From: an uncultured Bacteroidales bacterium
GTDB lineage: Bacteria > Bacteroidota > Bacteroidia > Bacteroidales > WCHB1-69
Assembly: GCA_905233625.1 (NCBI GenBank)
Contig: CAJOFJ010000001.1
Span: forward strand, 124,001 to 188,000
Direction: 5' to 3'
DNA: 64,000 bases
In this document: positions 55,609 through 64,000 of the stretch, piece by piece
Layout: every line of letters begins with the position of its first letter
How positions within the stretch are numbered: the first letter of the stretch is position 1
Position numbers and translations under genes: made by a program
Notes under the pieces: model-generated
What the model was told of the DNA's origin: nothing
Seen by the model: the letters and a program-made list of their open reading frames with translations, nothing else
Databases searched by the model: none

Positions 55609-56919
55609 TTAATCTCTTTTGAAGATATCACGAGTATAAACCTTGTCCATCACATCCTCCAAGCAGGCGTCATAACGATTGGCAATGATTGCCTGGCTGA
55701 GCTTTTTGAACTCATCCATATTATTGACCACACGGCTTCCGAAGAAAGTAGAACCGTCTTCCAACGATGGCTCATAAATAATTACCTCAGCACCCTTGGC
55801 CTTCACACGTTTCATCACCCCCTGGATACTGCTCTGACGGAAATTGTCGCTGTTGCTCTTCATGGTTAAGCGGTAAACCCCAATCACACATTTCTTCTCA
55901 TTCTGCGCATCATAATCCCCGCGATTGTAGTAATCATAATAGCCTGCCATCTTCAGCACTTGGTCGGCAATGAAATCCTTGCGTGTGCGATTTGACTCCA
56001 CAATGGCACGTATCAGTTCTTCTGGTACATCATAATAATTGGCCAGCAACTGTTTGGTATCTTTCGGGAGGCAGTAACCGCCATAGCCAAAGGAAGGATT
56101 GTTGTAGTGGTTGCCAATACGCGGATCGAGGCACACACCCTCGATAATGTGCTGCGTGTTAAGGCCTTTGATTTCGGCGTAGGTATCCAATTCGTTGAAA
56201 TAGCTGACACGCAGAGCCAGGTAGGTGTTGGCGAAAAGCTTCACTGCCTCGGCCTCCGTGGATCCCATGAACAGGACAGGAGTGTCTTTCTGCAAGGCAC
56301 CTTGGTAAATCAAATCGGCGAAAACATGAGCCGCTTTGTCCAGCAATGGATTGGAGGCATCAAAGCCAGCAATAATGCGGGAAGGATACAGATTATCATA
56401 CAAAGCCTTGCTCTCACGCAAAAATTCGGGAGCGAAGAAGATATTCGGTTTACCACCGAGTTCAGGGTGTTTAGCGGCCATTTTCTCCCGCACCGATTCG
56501 GTATAACCAACTGGTATCGTGGATTTTATCACCATCATAGCCTGCTGATTGTATTTCAGCACCAATTCAATCACACTTTCCACTGCCGAAGTGTCGAAGA
56601 AATTTTTCACACTATCGTAATTGGTCGGAGCGGCTATTACGACAAAATCAGCATCTTTATAAGCCATTGCCGCATCCAAGGTGGCTTGGAGGTTCAACGG
56701 TTTTGAGAGGATAAAATCCTGTTGTGGCTTCCCTTGTTTTAAGGCAACATCCTCTGCGAAAAAACGCTCGATATACTCATCCTGAATCGGGGACTTACGC
56801 TGGTTAATCATATCGACCTTTTCAGGTACAATGTCGATAGCCACTACTTGATTGTGCTGGGCCAGCAATGTTGCGATTGACAGGCCTACATAGCCTGTTC
56901 CTGCGACTGCAATTTTCAT
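55609..56919 (-). CDS. ugd: UDP-glucose 6-dehydrogenase
   Basis: About 436 residues from [20 protein letters not shown]. Catalytic Cys is in [11 protein letters not shown], and [18 protein letters not shown] is the UDP-glucose-specific C-terminal loop. It makes UDP-glucuronate, used directly or epimerised. First clear glycan-synthesis gene of the locus, following xth by 24 bases on the same strand. Confidence 0.94.
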   Translation of the reverse strand: MKIAVAGTGYVGLSIATLLAQHNQVVAIDIVPEKVDMINQRKSPIQDEYIERFFAEDVALKQGKPQQDFILSKPLNLQATLDAAMAYKDADFVVIAAPTNYDSVKNFFDTSAVESVIELVLKYNQQAMMVIKSTIPVGYTESVREKMAAKHPELGGKPNIFFAPEFLRESKALYDNLYPSRIIAGFDASNPLLDKAAHVFADLIYQGALQKDTPVLFMGSTEAEAVKLFANTYLALRVSYFNELDTYAEIKGLNTQHIIEGVCLDPRIGNHYNNPSFGYGGYCLPKDTKQLLANYYDVPEELIRAIVESNRTRKDFIADQVLKMAGYYDYYNRGDYDAQNEKKCVIGVYRLTMKSNSDNFRQSSIQGVMKRVKAKGAEVIIYEPSLEDGSTFFGSRVVNNMDEFKKLSQAIIANRYDACLEDVMDKVYTRDIFKRD

Positions 56920-56942
56920 AATATTCTGATTTTTTTGATATT

Positions 56943-57692
56943 TTACTTTATCAACAATTCCACTGGGCAATGGTCGGAGCCATAAATTTCATTATGAATA
57001 TCCGCCGAAACAACCCGGTTCATAAAAGGTGAGGACACCAAAAAGTAATCAATGCGCCACCCTGCGTTTCGTTCGCGGGCGTTCATGCGATACGACCACC
57101 ACGAATACTTGACCTCTTCGGGGTGCAACTGCCGCCAGGTATCGGCAAAACCTGCCGCCAGCATTTGGTCCATACAAGCACGCTCCTCATCAGTAAAGCC
57201 GGCGTTTTTGCGATTGGTACTAGGATTTTTCAAGTCTATCTCCTGATGCGCCACATTCATATCCCCACATACAATCACCGCTTTTTTCTCTGCCAAACCA
57301 CTGAGATAAGCTCTGAAGTCAGCCTCCCAATGCATGCGATAATCCAAGCGTTTCAGACCATCCTGAGAATTGGGAACATAGACGTTAACAAGATAAAAAT
57401 CAGGCATTTCCATCGTAATCACACGTCCTTCGTGGTCATGTTCGTCAATGCCGATACCATAAGTTACCGACAAGGGGGAATGCTTGGTATAGATGGCAGT
57501 ACCCGAATAGCCTTTCTTGTCGGCATAGTTCCAATAGGACTGATATCCAACGAATTCCATATCGATTTGGCCTTTTTGCAGTTTGGTTTCTTGCAGGCAG
57601 AAGAAATCCGCATCAAGAGATTCAAAAATATCGGCGAAGCCTTTTGCGGCGACAGCGCGCAGACCGTTTACGTTCCAACTGATGAGTTTCAT
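56943..57692 (-). CDS. xth: Exodeoxyribonuclease III / AP endonuclease
   Basis: About 249 residues from [13 protein letters not shown]. Motifs of the ExoIII family are complete: Glu in [26 protein letters not shown], and the C-terminal WRIDYFLVS and YGSDHCPV. It repairs abasic sites in DNA. Its place between a DUF4954 gene and ugd, 4 bases from the former, suggests that it is read through from the UpxY promoter, although it has no role in glycan synthesis. Confidence 0.95.
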   Translation of the reverse strand: MKLISWNVNGLRAVAAKGFADIFESLDADFFCLQETKLQKGQIDMEFVGYQSYWNYADKKGYSGTAIYTKHSPLSVTYGIGIDEHDHEGRVITMEMPDFYLVNVYVPNSQDGLKRLDYRMHWEADFRAYLSGLAEKKAVIVCGDMNVAHQEIDLKNPSTNRKNAGFTDEERACMDQMLAAGFADTWRQLHPEEVKYSWWSYRMNARERNAGWRIDYFLVSSPFMNRVVSADIHNEIYGSDHCPVELLIK

Positions 57693-57696
57693 AAGG

Positions 57697-59901
57697 TTAT
57701 CGTTTTTTAATTTCCTCAACAAGGGCAAGGAAGTTTTCGGTTTCCTGGCGGATTTGCTTTACAAAGCTGGCAGATTCGGCGGTACCGACAACCGCCTCTT
57801 TCTCTTCCTCATTGCGGAAAGTGGCATTGCGGTATGGGTTTTCGTAATCTTTCTTTCTTGAAAGGAATACCTGATCACAGATAAACTGTTGAATTTCGCA
57901 CACTTTGTCCAAGCACTGCTGCCACATTTCCTCACTGATTTCCTCCATTTCATCCTTATGCAGAAAGACCAATGACTGATAGGCATGGAAGAGTTTCTCC
58001 ATGGGATAATTCTCCCACAAGGAATCGTAACGATGATGAATGGACACCCAGCTGTCGAGCTTGCCCGAACAAATATCGGCTTTCAGTTGGTCGAGATCCT
58101 CACCGCAAACCAGCTGTCCACCCAAATTAATCCATTCGCGTTTACGGGAACCTGAAGCCAAAGCAACCAGATTGCGAGAACTCATCTCCGGATGGGTCTT
58201 CAAATAGCGGATAGCATTTTTCATGGCATAATACACAATCATATCACCGTATGCGCGATAAGCTTCCACATGTTTGAGAATACGCACTTTCCGTTTGCTA
58301 TTTTCCATGCCCTCTCCAAAAACTTCCAATTTGCGGGCTTCTTCCGGCTCATTTTCCAACAATCTGTGACCGATGGCACGCAGCGCCTTGCTGTCCATAT
58401 CCGACTGATACTCGCCTTTCGACATAAGCCATGCTTTTCCCGTCCATTCCGCCAGCAACTTGCGACCTCGGATAGTTTCTTCCATGGTATCCGGTGCAAA
58501 AGTCTCAAACTCAATATTCTGAATTTTTCTCTTACGTTTGTCCCTGTTCTTGTATTTGGAAGAATTACGGGCAATAGCGTACATATCGTACATCCACCAA
58601 TAAGCTGGCATCACCTCCAATTCATTCGTATGGTCGTTATTATTCACCAGACTGAAAGGCAACTTGATATTCAACTCGTATTTGTAGTCGGCCTTCGACA
58701 GCAAGGTAAAGGAGGCGAAGGTGGATGAATGTTTGACCGAAGAGCACAAGCCCGGCCAGAAACCGCGCTTGGCATTAATCTCTCCGTCGGTAGCGCGACT
58801 GTTGTGGTTGGAACCTATCGTGGCACCAGCAGCCATATTGCTCTGTCCCATCACACACGAAGCAATAAGGAAGGAATTGTTGTGATGTTGCTCGTGCGAG
58901 GGGAAAATCAAGTTGTTCAGCACCTCGCAACATGAAATGGTAGAATTGTCGCCCAAAACGGAATAAATGACACGGGCGCCGTATTTCAGGTTGCAGTTGT
59001 CGCCCACCACAAAGCGGACGGCCACCACCGAGTAGAAAATGCGGCAACCATAACCGACAATACCATTCACCAGAATAGTGCCCTCGCCAATTTGGCTGGG
59101 TTCCTCCAGCGAAGAATTGATTGTGACATTCTTGAGCTTGCTGGCACCCTTGATGTAGCAGCCGGGACCGATTTTCACATCCTTCAGAATCCAAGAATTC
59201 TTGATAACACATGACTCCCCTACCGTACCATAATAGCCACGGCGATTGTCAAATGTTTTCTGGGTTATCTCTGCCAATCTTTGTTGCAAACATTTATCAT
59301 CCTGGTATTTGGCCCATAAATACGCATCTGCCGTTATCATGCCATCGAAAGGCATAATGCGGCGTCCGCCGGCCTCGTTCATCACCTCCAGCCAAATACG
59401 CACATCCTCCGGTTCCCCTTCTTTGACAATACCATTACCAAATTTGGAATGGTCGGTGGCCGACAACTCGTGCACATTGAACAAAATCGTATAATCGCCA
59501 ATGATATAATTGGCCATGTAATGAACATCATGGATGGCTACATTGTCACCGATGTCACAGGAGATAATGCTACTGTCGGTAATGCCCACCGGCACACGGA
59601 GGTCGTGATATTGCAGAATCTCACAGGCTACTCGTCCAATACGCACCATGCCGAAAAAACGGTTGTTGCGAATCATGTTGGTGTCGAATTCCTCGCTCAC
59701 CCAAATATCGTCCCAGTTGGTAGCGGAATTACTATTCTTCACCAAACGTTCCACCTCGTCGGAACGAAGATGCCGCCAGCCTTTCTCGGGTTGTTTTGCC
59801 TGTTGATTCCTGAAATAGTATTCATCGTAACCATGCAGGTATTTCTCGTCAATAAAATTTTTATAAATGCGATCGTACGGTAGAAGTGTTACGCGATCCA
59901 T
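57697..59901 (-). CDS. DUF4954 family protein with hexapeptide repeats
   Basis: 734 residues. The central region (~100-360) has hexapeptide-type turns (VGDNCNLKYGARVIY, VLGDNSTISCCEVL) that should form a left-handed beta-helix, as in sugar nucleotidyl- and acyltransferases; the long C-terminal part is helical and charged. It is a conserved Bacteroidota family without assigned function, often encoded as a stand-alone housekeeping gene. Nothing in the sequence proves a link with the glycan. Confidence 0.85.
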   Translation of the reverse strand: MDRVTLLPYDRIYKNFIDEKYLHGYDEYYFRNQQAKQPEKGWRHLRSDEVERLVKNSNSATNWDDIWVSEEFDTNMIRNNRFFGMVRIGRVACEILQYHDLRVPVGITDSSIISCDIGDNVAIHDVHYMANYIIGDYTILFNVHELSATDHSKFGNGIVKEGEPEDVRIWLEVMNEAGGRRIMPFDGMITADAYLWAKYQDDKCLQQRLAEITQKTFDNRRGYYGTVGESCVIKNSWILKDVKIGPGCYIKGASKLKNVTINSSLEEPSQIGEGTILVNGIVGYGCRIFYSVVAVRFVVGDNCNLKYGARVIYSVLGDNSTISCCEVLNNLIFPSHEQHHNNSFLIASCVMGQSNMAAGATIGSNHNSRATDGEINAKRGFWPGLCSSVKHSSTFASFTLLSKADYKYELNIKLPFSLVNNNDHTNELEVMPAYWWMYDMYAIARNSSKYKNRDKRKRKIQNIEFETFAPDTMEETIRGRKLLAEWTGKAWLMSKGEYQSDMDSKALRAIGHRLLENEPEEARKLEVFGEGMENSKRKVRILKHVEAYRAYGDMIVYYAMKNAIRYLKTHPEMSSRNLVALASGSRKREWINLGGQLVCGEDLDQLKADICSGKLDSWVSIHHRYDSLWENYPMEKLFHAYQSLVFLHKDEMEEISEEMWQQCLDKVCEIQQFICDQVFLSRKKDYENPYRNATFRNEEEKEAVVGTAESASFVKQIRQETENFLALVEEIKKR

Positions 59902-59933
59902 ATTTGTGTTGTTTTGGTTTCTGATTTTCTGTT

Positions 59934-60009
59934 GTAGAGACGCAATGCATTTCGTCTCTATCTTACAATAAGCTATTTCCGTTAGAGAAACGACATGTAC
60001 ATCGTCTCC
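59934..60009. repeat. Two GTAGAGACG...CGTCTCTAC-type palindromes
   Basis: Copy 1 (59934-59960) has GTAGAGACG and CGTCTCTA arms around CAATGCATT. Copy 2 (59981-60009) is a degenerate version with arms GAGAAACGA and TCGTCTCC. They lie between upxY and the DUF4954 gene. A related copy is at 62322-62349. Confidence 0.65.
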
Positions 60010-60016
60010 AAAGGGT

Positions 60017-60535
60017 TCATTCTATTTTTTTGAGGCATGAAATGGGCATCTGCAAAGCAAAAGCCGTAAAATTACTCAAGGTGATAACGAAACGACGCTG
60101 TCCGTTGATCTTGGCCACCACCCCCTCTATGCCACTGAACTGACCCTCCGTGACCACGACCCGGTCTCCTTTTACCAACGGCACCTGTTCCATTTGATTT
60201 GCATCGGTCATGTCCACCGCGCGCATGAAATCCTCCATCTGGCGGTTGGGGACAACCATACTGGACCGTGTGAAATGATCTGTGACCAATTCTGTTTTGT
60301 ATTTCAGGCTGTTCACAATGGCAAAACGACTATCGGGAGCGCAAAACATAAAACAGGTGGATGGGATCAGCGGCACCTCAATCTTTTTCCTGCGGCGATT
60401 CACATACACATGCTCTTCCATGCGTGTCGGCAAATAATTCCTGATGCCGTATTCTTCCAACAACCCCCGCACCGCCTTTTCCTGGCGAGGACGGGTTTTC
60501 AACACAAACCAGCTATTTTCCGATTCAATTGTCAT
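60017..60535 (-). CDS. upxY: UpxY-family NusG-like transcription antiterminator
   Basis: 172 residues. The NGN domain (SWFVLKTRPRQEKAVRGLLEE) and the C-terminal KOW motif (PLVKGDRVVVTEGQFSGIEG) are those of the specialised NusG paralogues that head Bacteroides capsule operons. UpxY proteins act in cis on the untranslated leader to let RNA polymerase read through the long operon. It is the first gene of the ~33 kb locus. No UpxZ gene (the trans inhibitor usually found second in B. fragilis operons) follows it. Confidence 0.92.
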   Translation of the reverse strand: MTIESENSWFVLKTRPRQEKAVRGLLEEYGIRNYLPTRMEEHVYVNRRRKKIEVPLIPSTCFMFCAPDSRFAIVNSLKYKTELVTDHFTRSSMVVPNRQMEDFMRAVDMTDANQMEQVPLVKGDRVVVTEGQFSGIEGVVAKINGQRRFVITLSNFTAFALQMPISCLKKIE

Positions 60536-60827
60536 CTTTCGTATCGTCTTTATACAGCTTCGCCACTGTCGGGAACGTCCTATTTCCGAACAAATAATTG
60601 ATTATCAGCACTATATAAAATTATATAGCACTTTTACACATAACTTACAAAAATAAGATATTTTTCGAAACAACCTACCAATATAAAGTATTTTTATACT
60701 TTATTAACGGAAAATGATGAAGGAGGTAGGAATCAAATGATAAGAATTCAGAATTCAGAAATGTTTGCTCTTTCTAATCTCTCTAAATTTTTTAATTAAC
60801 ACATTAGCACATTAACTAATTTGCTAA
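60536..60827 (-). promoter_or_regulatory. Leader and promoter region of the glycan locus
   Basis: This AT-rich stretch holds a -7 element TATTTTTG (60648-60655, minus strand), an inverted repeat CTATATAA-AA-TTATATAG in the expected leader (60611-60628), a 9-base dyad ATAAAGTAT/ATACTTTAT (60683-60704) upstream of the promoter, AATTCAGAATTC repeats (60733-60750) and the reverse-oriented GTGCTAATGTG repeat (60795-60830). I found no long inverted repeats on both sides of the promoter, so it does not look like an invertible promoter. Confidence 0.5.
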
Positions 60828-62234
60828 TTATCTCAGGCTCTTCACATAGTCTTCTATCTCGTTATACAAGATATCCTTTTTTATGACTCGTTTATCCTTG
60901 TCCACCAGGAACATATAGGGAATGGTGACGAGATAGAAAAGCTCCTGTTTTTCTATTTCGTTATCATAATTCCAGGAATTCAACCACTTAGGATTTGCCT
61001 CATTCTTCAAATAATTTTCAAAAACTTTCTGATCTTTTTCGAAATACACCGTCAACACCACAATTTTGCCATCTTCGATAGCCTTGTTCAGTATGGGATA
61101 ATCCTTCATTTTGGTACGTACCTGACGGCAGGTAGGGCATTCGGGATGCTGGAAATACAGCAGCATATAAGGGCTCTTGATATCGTACAATGTAGTGGTA
61201 TCTCCATTGCTCATCAGCAAGTTGAAATTAGGCAAGATACTGCCATTCAAATTCTTATCCAAATGTTTCAACTCTGACTCATAACGGGTTTTGCGTACCT
61301 TGTCGGTCTTGTCATAGGCCAAGGCATCTTTCAGCATGATAATATACAGATCTTCAACACGATAGATAGACTTGGCAGCCCCCAAGATTTCCTCCAATTT
61401 ATCGAAAAAACTGAAGTACACCTTGTCATTGGCATGGGCGGCTTTCAGCGCAGCTCTCAAATATGGTTCAGAAGCCTCCGCATCGAGATAATAAAGGATA
61501 TTGGCAAACTGCTTATGCTTATTCACCGCAATCGGTGTATTGATCATCCGTTCGTCCTCCCATGCGTAGTTATCGTATAAATGATTGGCAATAAACATTT
61601 GCATTTGCCGCTGATTGCCATAAATTTCGCGAGGCGGATTTGGCAGATCCACTGTCGATTTGATGATAGAACCCAGCAAATATTGCTTATACTGATCCGC
61701 TTTCTGTTGCTGAAAAGCGGTTTTCTCCTCTCCGATACGTATAGCCCGAGCCATCAATGAATCCACAAAAGGCTGCATCATATACTGCGGGAGATTGTTG
61801 CTCTGCATCTCGCGAAACTCCACGTCCAGCAGATACAAACGATGGTCATACTCCTTCATTTCTTTCATATACTGCTGGTTAGCCTCGTTTTCAGGGCTAT
61901 TGACAAACTTCACCACACTGTCTTTTTCGACGATGGAAAACTGCTGCGATTTATGGTCAGAAATCAGGATTTCCGTAATGCCTAGAGAATCGCCATTCAA
62001 CAGATAAATTCCCGGTTCCAAGGATTTTTTCCCTTTGAAAACCACCGTTTTGGAATTGGGCAATACCTGCAGGTCCACAAAATCTTTTTTCCCGTCGTAA
62101 GCTTTCAGATGGAGCGAATCGTAGTGTTTTGTAGTGGAAAACTTGATTTCATAGCCCTGAGCGGAAAGACTTGCCGTGGCATAAAGAATCACTACTAGCG
62201 CAACTATCTTATTGATAACATTCCAATTTTTCAT
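60828..62234 (-). CDS. Exported thioredoxin-like protein (DUF4369/DUF5106 type)
   Basis: About 468 residues from MKNWNVINKIVAL, chosen because it begins a signal peptide ending SLSAQ; upstream codons lie beyond a predicted promoter. An N-terminal beta-rich domain (~25-130) and a helical middle precede a C-terminal thioredoxin fold with CPTCRQV as the redox pair (CxxC) and VTIPYMFLVDKD (cis-Pro). This layout is common in Bacteroidota periplasmic thiol-disulfide proteins. Substrates unknown. Confidence 0.85.
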   Translation of the reverse strand: MKNWNVINKIVALVVILYATASLSAQGYEIKFSTTKHYDSLHLKAYDGKKDFVDLQVLPNSKTVVFKGKKSLEPGIYLLNGDSLGITEILISDHKSQQFSIVEKDSVVKFVNSPENEANQQYMKEMKEYDHRLYLLDVEFREMQSNNLPQYMMQPFVDSLMARAIRIGEEKTAFQQQKADQYKQYLLGSIIKSTVDLPNPPREIYGNQRQMQMFIANHLYDNYAWEDERMINTPIAVNKHKQFANILYYLDAEASEPYLRAALKAAHANDKVYFSFFDKLEEILGAAKSIYRVEDLYIIMLKDALAYDKTDKVRKTRYESELKHLDKNLNGSILPNFNLLMSNGDTTTLYDIKSPYMLLYFQHPECPTCRQVRTKMKDYPILNKAIEDGKIVVLTVYFEKDQKVFENYLKNEANPKWLNSWNYDNEIEKQELFYLVTIPYMFLVDKDKRVIKKDILYNEIEDYVKSLR

Positions 62235-62265
62235 GACACTCTGCTTTTCTATAAAGAATAACCTG

Positions 62266-62273
62266 CAAAGATA
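62266..62273 (-). promoter_or_regulatory. -7 promoter element for the thioredoxin-like gene
   Basis: TATCTTTG on the minus strand, 32 bases before the ATG at 62234. It supports that start over the longer frame. The -33 element is not clear. Confidence 0.45.
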
Positions 62274-62321
62274 CAAAAAAATGTTGATACCGATATTTTT
62301 TTTGAAAATTACCGTTATCCC

Positions 62322-62349
62322 TGTGGAGACGTTTCGAAAAGTCTCTACA
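62322..62349. repeat. TGTGGAGACG...GTCTCTACA palindrome flanked by a 9-base direct repeat
   Basis: Related to the two palindromes at 59934-60009. ATTACCGTT occurs on both sides (62308-62316 and 62353-62361), which looks like a target-site duplication. The right copy covers the stop codon of the hydrolase gene. Confidence 0.5.
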
Positions 62350-62353
62350 AAGA

Positions 62354-63751
62354 TTACCGTTCCTCCAACCACTGCTCAATATCACGCAGTACCTCTTCAG
62401 AAATAGTGATTTCAATTTGTCCGTACTCTGTAGGAAGACCAGTCGTACAGGGCTGGAACAGATGGTTCAATCGCTCGTAAGCATGGGTCATCAAGTTGGT
62501 CTTATGGGGCAGATTTTGTTTCAAAACGGAAAAGCTACTCTCCCACTCCACTTGAACATCCTTTTTGCCATTCAAAGCCAAGACAGGGCATTTTACCTTT
62601 TTCAAGTATTTGGGCTGATTCAGTCTGAACAACTCATAAAACCACGGAGAGCTTACCGTTCTCAAAGTCTGAAAGACAGCTGCCTGCGTCATATTCAGCT
62701 TTTTCTGCTGCTCCCCACTCATGCCCGCGCTATAATCCCGCAACAACTTGCCACAACGATCCGAAGCCTCCTTAAGGCTCTTGGACTGCTCTATGGTGGT
62801 GTACAATGCTTCCGATATCCGTACCGATTCAGCCTTTTCCTCAGCCGAAAGAGTCGTATCATGCTGATTAAGAGCTTCTATCTGATAGAGCAAGGTTGCT
62901 TTGGCGGAAGTCATCATACCCGCCATTGAAATGATGAAGGCGACATTTTTGTTTTTGGCTGCCACCATCACCGCGATAGTGCCACCTTCGCTATGTCCGA
63001 GAATACCTACTTTGGCCTGCTTGAAATGCTCATTGAAAAGCTTGAAATAATCCACCACAAAAGAGGCAACATCAGCAAAATCATGCGTGGTGCATTTGGC
63101 ATACTGTGCCCTGGGGAGATCATCATAGCGAAACACGGCATAACCTTGACGAGTCAGTTGATCGGCGATGACGGCAAAGGGTTTGTGACCCATGATACTC
63201 TCGTCGCGGTCCTGCCAACCCGAACCGGAGACCAAAATCAGCAGTTTATTGTTAAATTCGTGTTTGCGAGAAGGATACGACAGCGTTCCCGTAATCGGAA
63301 TCTGTCCCAAAGTGGCATGAGGAAATTGCAGTTTCACCTCCTCAGTCTCATAGGGAAAAGGCTCCTTCGGGGTCTGTGGACGATTCAACTTCCAGCGTTC
63401 CGCTACACGATGCAAAGTCAACGGAAGTTTCGCCCCACCCTGCTTAAACACACCAATAATGTCTTCATTTTTAGCATTATAAACAGCTTGATAAGCAGCT
63501 CCAATACTCTTCGACTTCAATTTCAGGGTATCGTTCTGAAAACTGATGCTATTGACCTCAATTCCTGACGCATACTGGTCAGGGCTATCCATCTCGGCCC
63601 ATAGGCTGTCACCCTGCTGTCTCACCGCCAACACCAAGCGAAGGGAGTCCGTCCCCACTGGCAATTTTCCTTCCCAAATGCCCGCAATCTGCGAGAATAC
63701 GGAGAAAGGGAAAAGGAGAGCAATAGCTATGAGGGGTAAACGAAAAGACAT
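62354..63751 (-). CDS. Exported alpha/beta hydrolase
   Basis: 465 residues with a signal peptide ending SVFSQ. The N-terminal ~120 residues are a beta-rich domain; the alpha/beta fold follows with an oxyanion region (LILVSGSGWQDRDES) and nucleophile motif GHSEGG. The acid is likely in LNGKKDVQ and the His in HLFQP. Family members are esterases or serine peptidases; the substrate is unknown. Confidence 0.88.
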   Translation of the reverse strand: MSFRLPLIAIALLFPFSVFSQIAGIWEGKLPVGTDSLRLVLAVRQQGDSLWAEMDSPDQYASGIEVNSISFQNDTLKLKSKSIGAAYQAVYNAKNEDIIGVFKQGGAKLPLTLHRVAERWKLNRPQTPKEPFPYETEEVKLQFPHATLGQIPITGTLSYPSRKHEFNNKLLILVSGSGWQDRDESIMGHKPFAVIADQLTRQGYAVFRYDDLPRAQYAKCTTHDFADVASFVVDYFKLFNEHFKQAKVGILGHSEGGTIAVMVAAKNKNVAFIISMAGMMTSAKATLLYQIEALNQHDTTLSAEEKAESVRISEALYTTIEQSKSLKEASDRCGKLLRDYSAGMSGEQQKKLNMTQAAVFQTLRTVSSPWFYELFRLNQPKYLKKVKCPVLALNGKKDVQVEWESSFSVLKQNLPHKTNLMTHAYERLNHLFQPCTTGLPTEYGQIEITISEEVLRDIEQWLEER

Positions 63752-63863
63752 TGGAATTTATAATTTACAATTAATAATTGATAATTAATAGTTTATGGTT
63801 TAATGTTTATAGTTTACAATTGATAGAGGGGGCTTTGAGTATTGACAAAATTTGAATTCTGAA
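63752..63863. repeat. AT-rich low-complexity spacer
   Basis: Irregular repetition of TAATTGATAATTAATAG and TTTATAGTTTACAATT, then GAATTCTGAATT. Of the same style as the dyads at 16376 and 21006; probably a non-coding terminator/repeat region. Confidence 0.5.
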
Positions 63864-64000
63864 TTATTTTAGTCTGTTCAAGGCCCGGTGGTAGGCAGCT
63901 GCATTGCGGTTGTGCTCTGCCAAAGTGGCGGCGAAGTTATGGTAACCCGACAAATCCTCTTTGGCACACATATACAGATAGTTATGATGCGTGTAATGCA
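63864..64000 (-). CDS. mltG: Endolytic transglycosylase MltG, C-terminal end (5' part outside window)
   Basis: The last ~45 codons are present on the minus strand, ending with TAA at 63864-63866. The peptide HHNYLYMCAKEDLSGYHNF and the following AEHNRNAAAYHRALNRL match the C-terminal end of MltG in Bacteroidota. MltG cuts nascent peptidoglycan strands at the inner membrane. Confidence 0.85.
   Translation of the reverse strand, partial: HYTHHNYLYMCAKEDLSGYHNFAATLAEHNRNAAAYHRALNRLK

Noticed and set aside
60536-60827. Invertible (phase-variable) capsule promoter
   Set aside because: I searched for long inverted repeats flanking the -7 box; only short dyads are present and no invertase gene is near.

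Overview
The window is from a Bacteroidota (Bacteroidales-type) chromosome. Promoters have the phylum's -33 TTG / -7 TAnnTTTG form, start codons lack clear Shine-Dalgarno sites, and several genes belong to families largely confined to the phylum (DUF4270 lipoprotein, DUF4954, ORF6N antirepressor-like protein, UpxY antiterminator, short GT5 'glycogen synthase', PepSY-like secreted protein). The species cannot be fixed from the sequence alone.

Layout. 1-3.6 kb: 3' end of psd, a GT2 enzyme fused to a decayed sugar-phosphotransferase-like membrane region, and a MATE exporter. 3.6-6.4 kb: an accessory patch with a Fic protein (operator-like repeats in its leader) and a mosaic ORF6N protein carrying palindromes inside its own reading frame, closed by three hairpins. 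6.4-21 kb: mostly housekeeping genes: arcC, an M13 peptidase lipoprotein, a GT5-like protein with a DUF4270 lipoprotein, atpD-atpC, a PepSY-like secreted protein, prmA, and a 1,495-residue secreted protein of unknown function. 21.2 kb: tRNA-Glu(CTC) with a clean promoter and terminator. 21.4-27.2 kb: a complete RND efflux operon.

27.2-60.5 kb, all on the minus strand: one very long surface-glycan locus headed by the UpxY-type antiterminator at 60.5 kb. Transcription runs from there through DUF4954 and xth, then ugd, a polymerase/ligase, a second nucleotide-sugar dehydrogenase, a flippase, glycosyltransferases, capE-capF, two FdtA-like ketoisomerases, a hexapeptide acyltransferase, fdtB, a GT4, a PglC-like initiating transferase, a modification cassette, a second polymerase/ligase, PglE-like and PglF-like enzymes, and a Wzz-type protein.

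The most unusual part is the cassette at 32.4-42.6 kb. It holds a KAS III-like synthase, two acyl carrier proteins, a malonyl transacylase, a short-chain reductase, a stand-alone amino-acid-type adenylation enzyme, a metallo-beta-lactamase-fold hydrolase, two GNAT proteins, an ATP-grasp ligase, a FemAB-like transferase and a PLP enzyme. The genes are translationally coupled or 1-20 bases apart. My inference is that it makes acyl and/or aminoacyl groups on dedicated carrier proteins and attaches them to an amino sugar of the glycan. 60.8-64 kb: a thioredoxin-like protein, an alpha/beta hydrolase and the 3' end of an MltG-type lytic transglycosylase.
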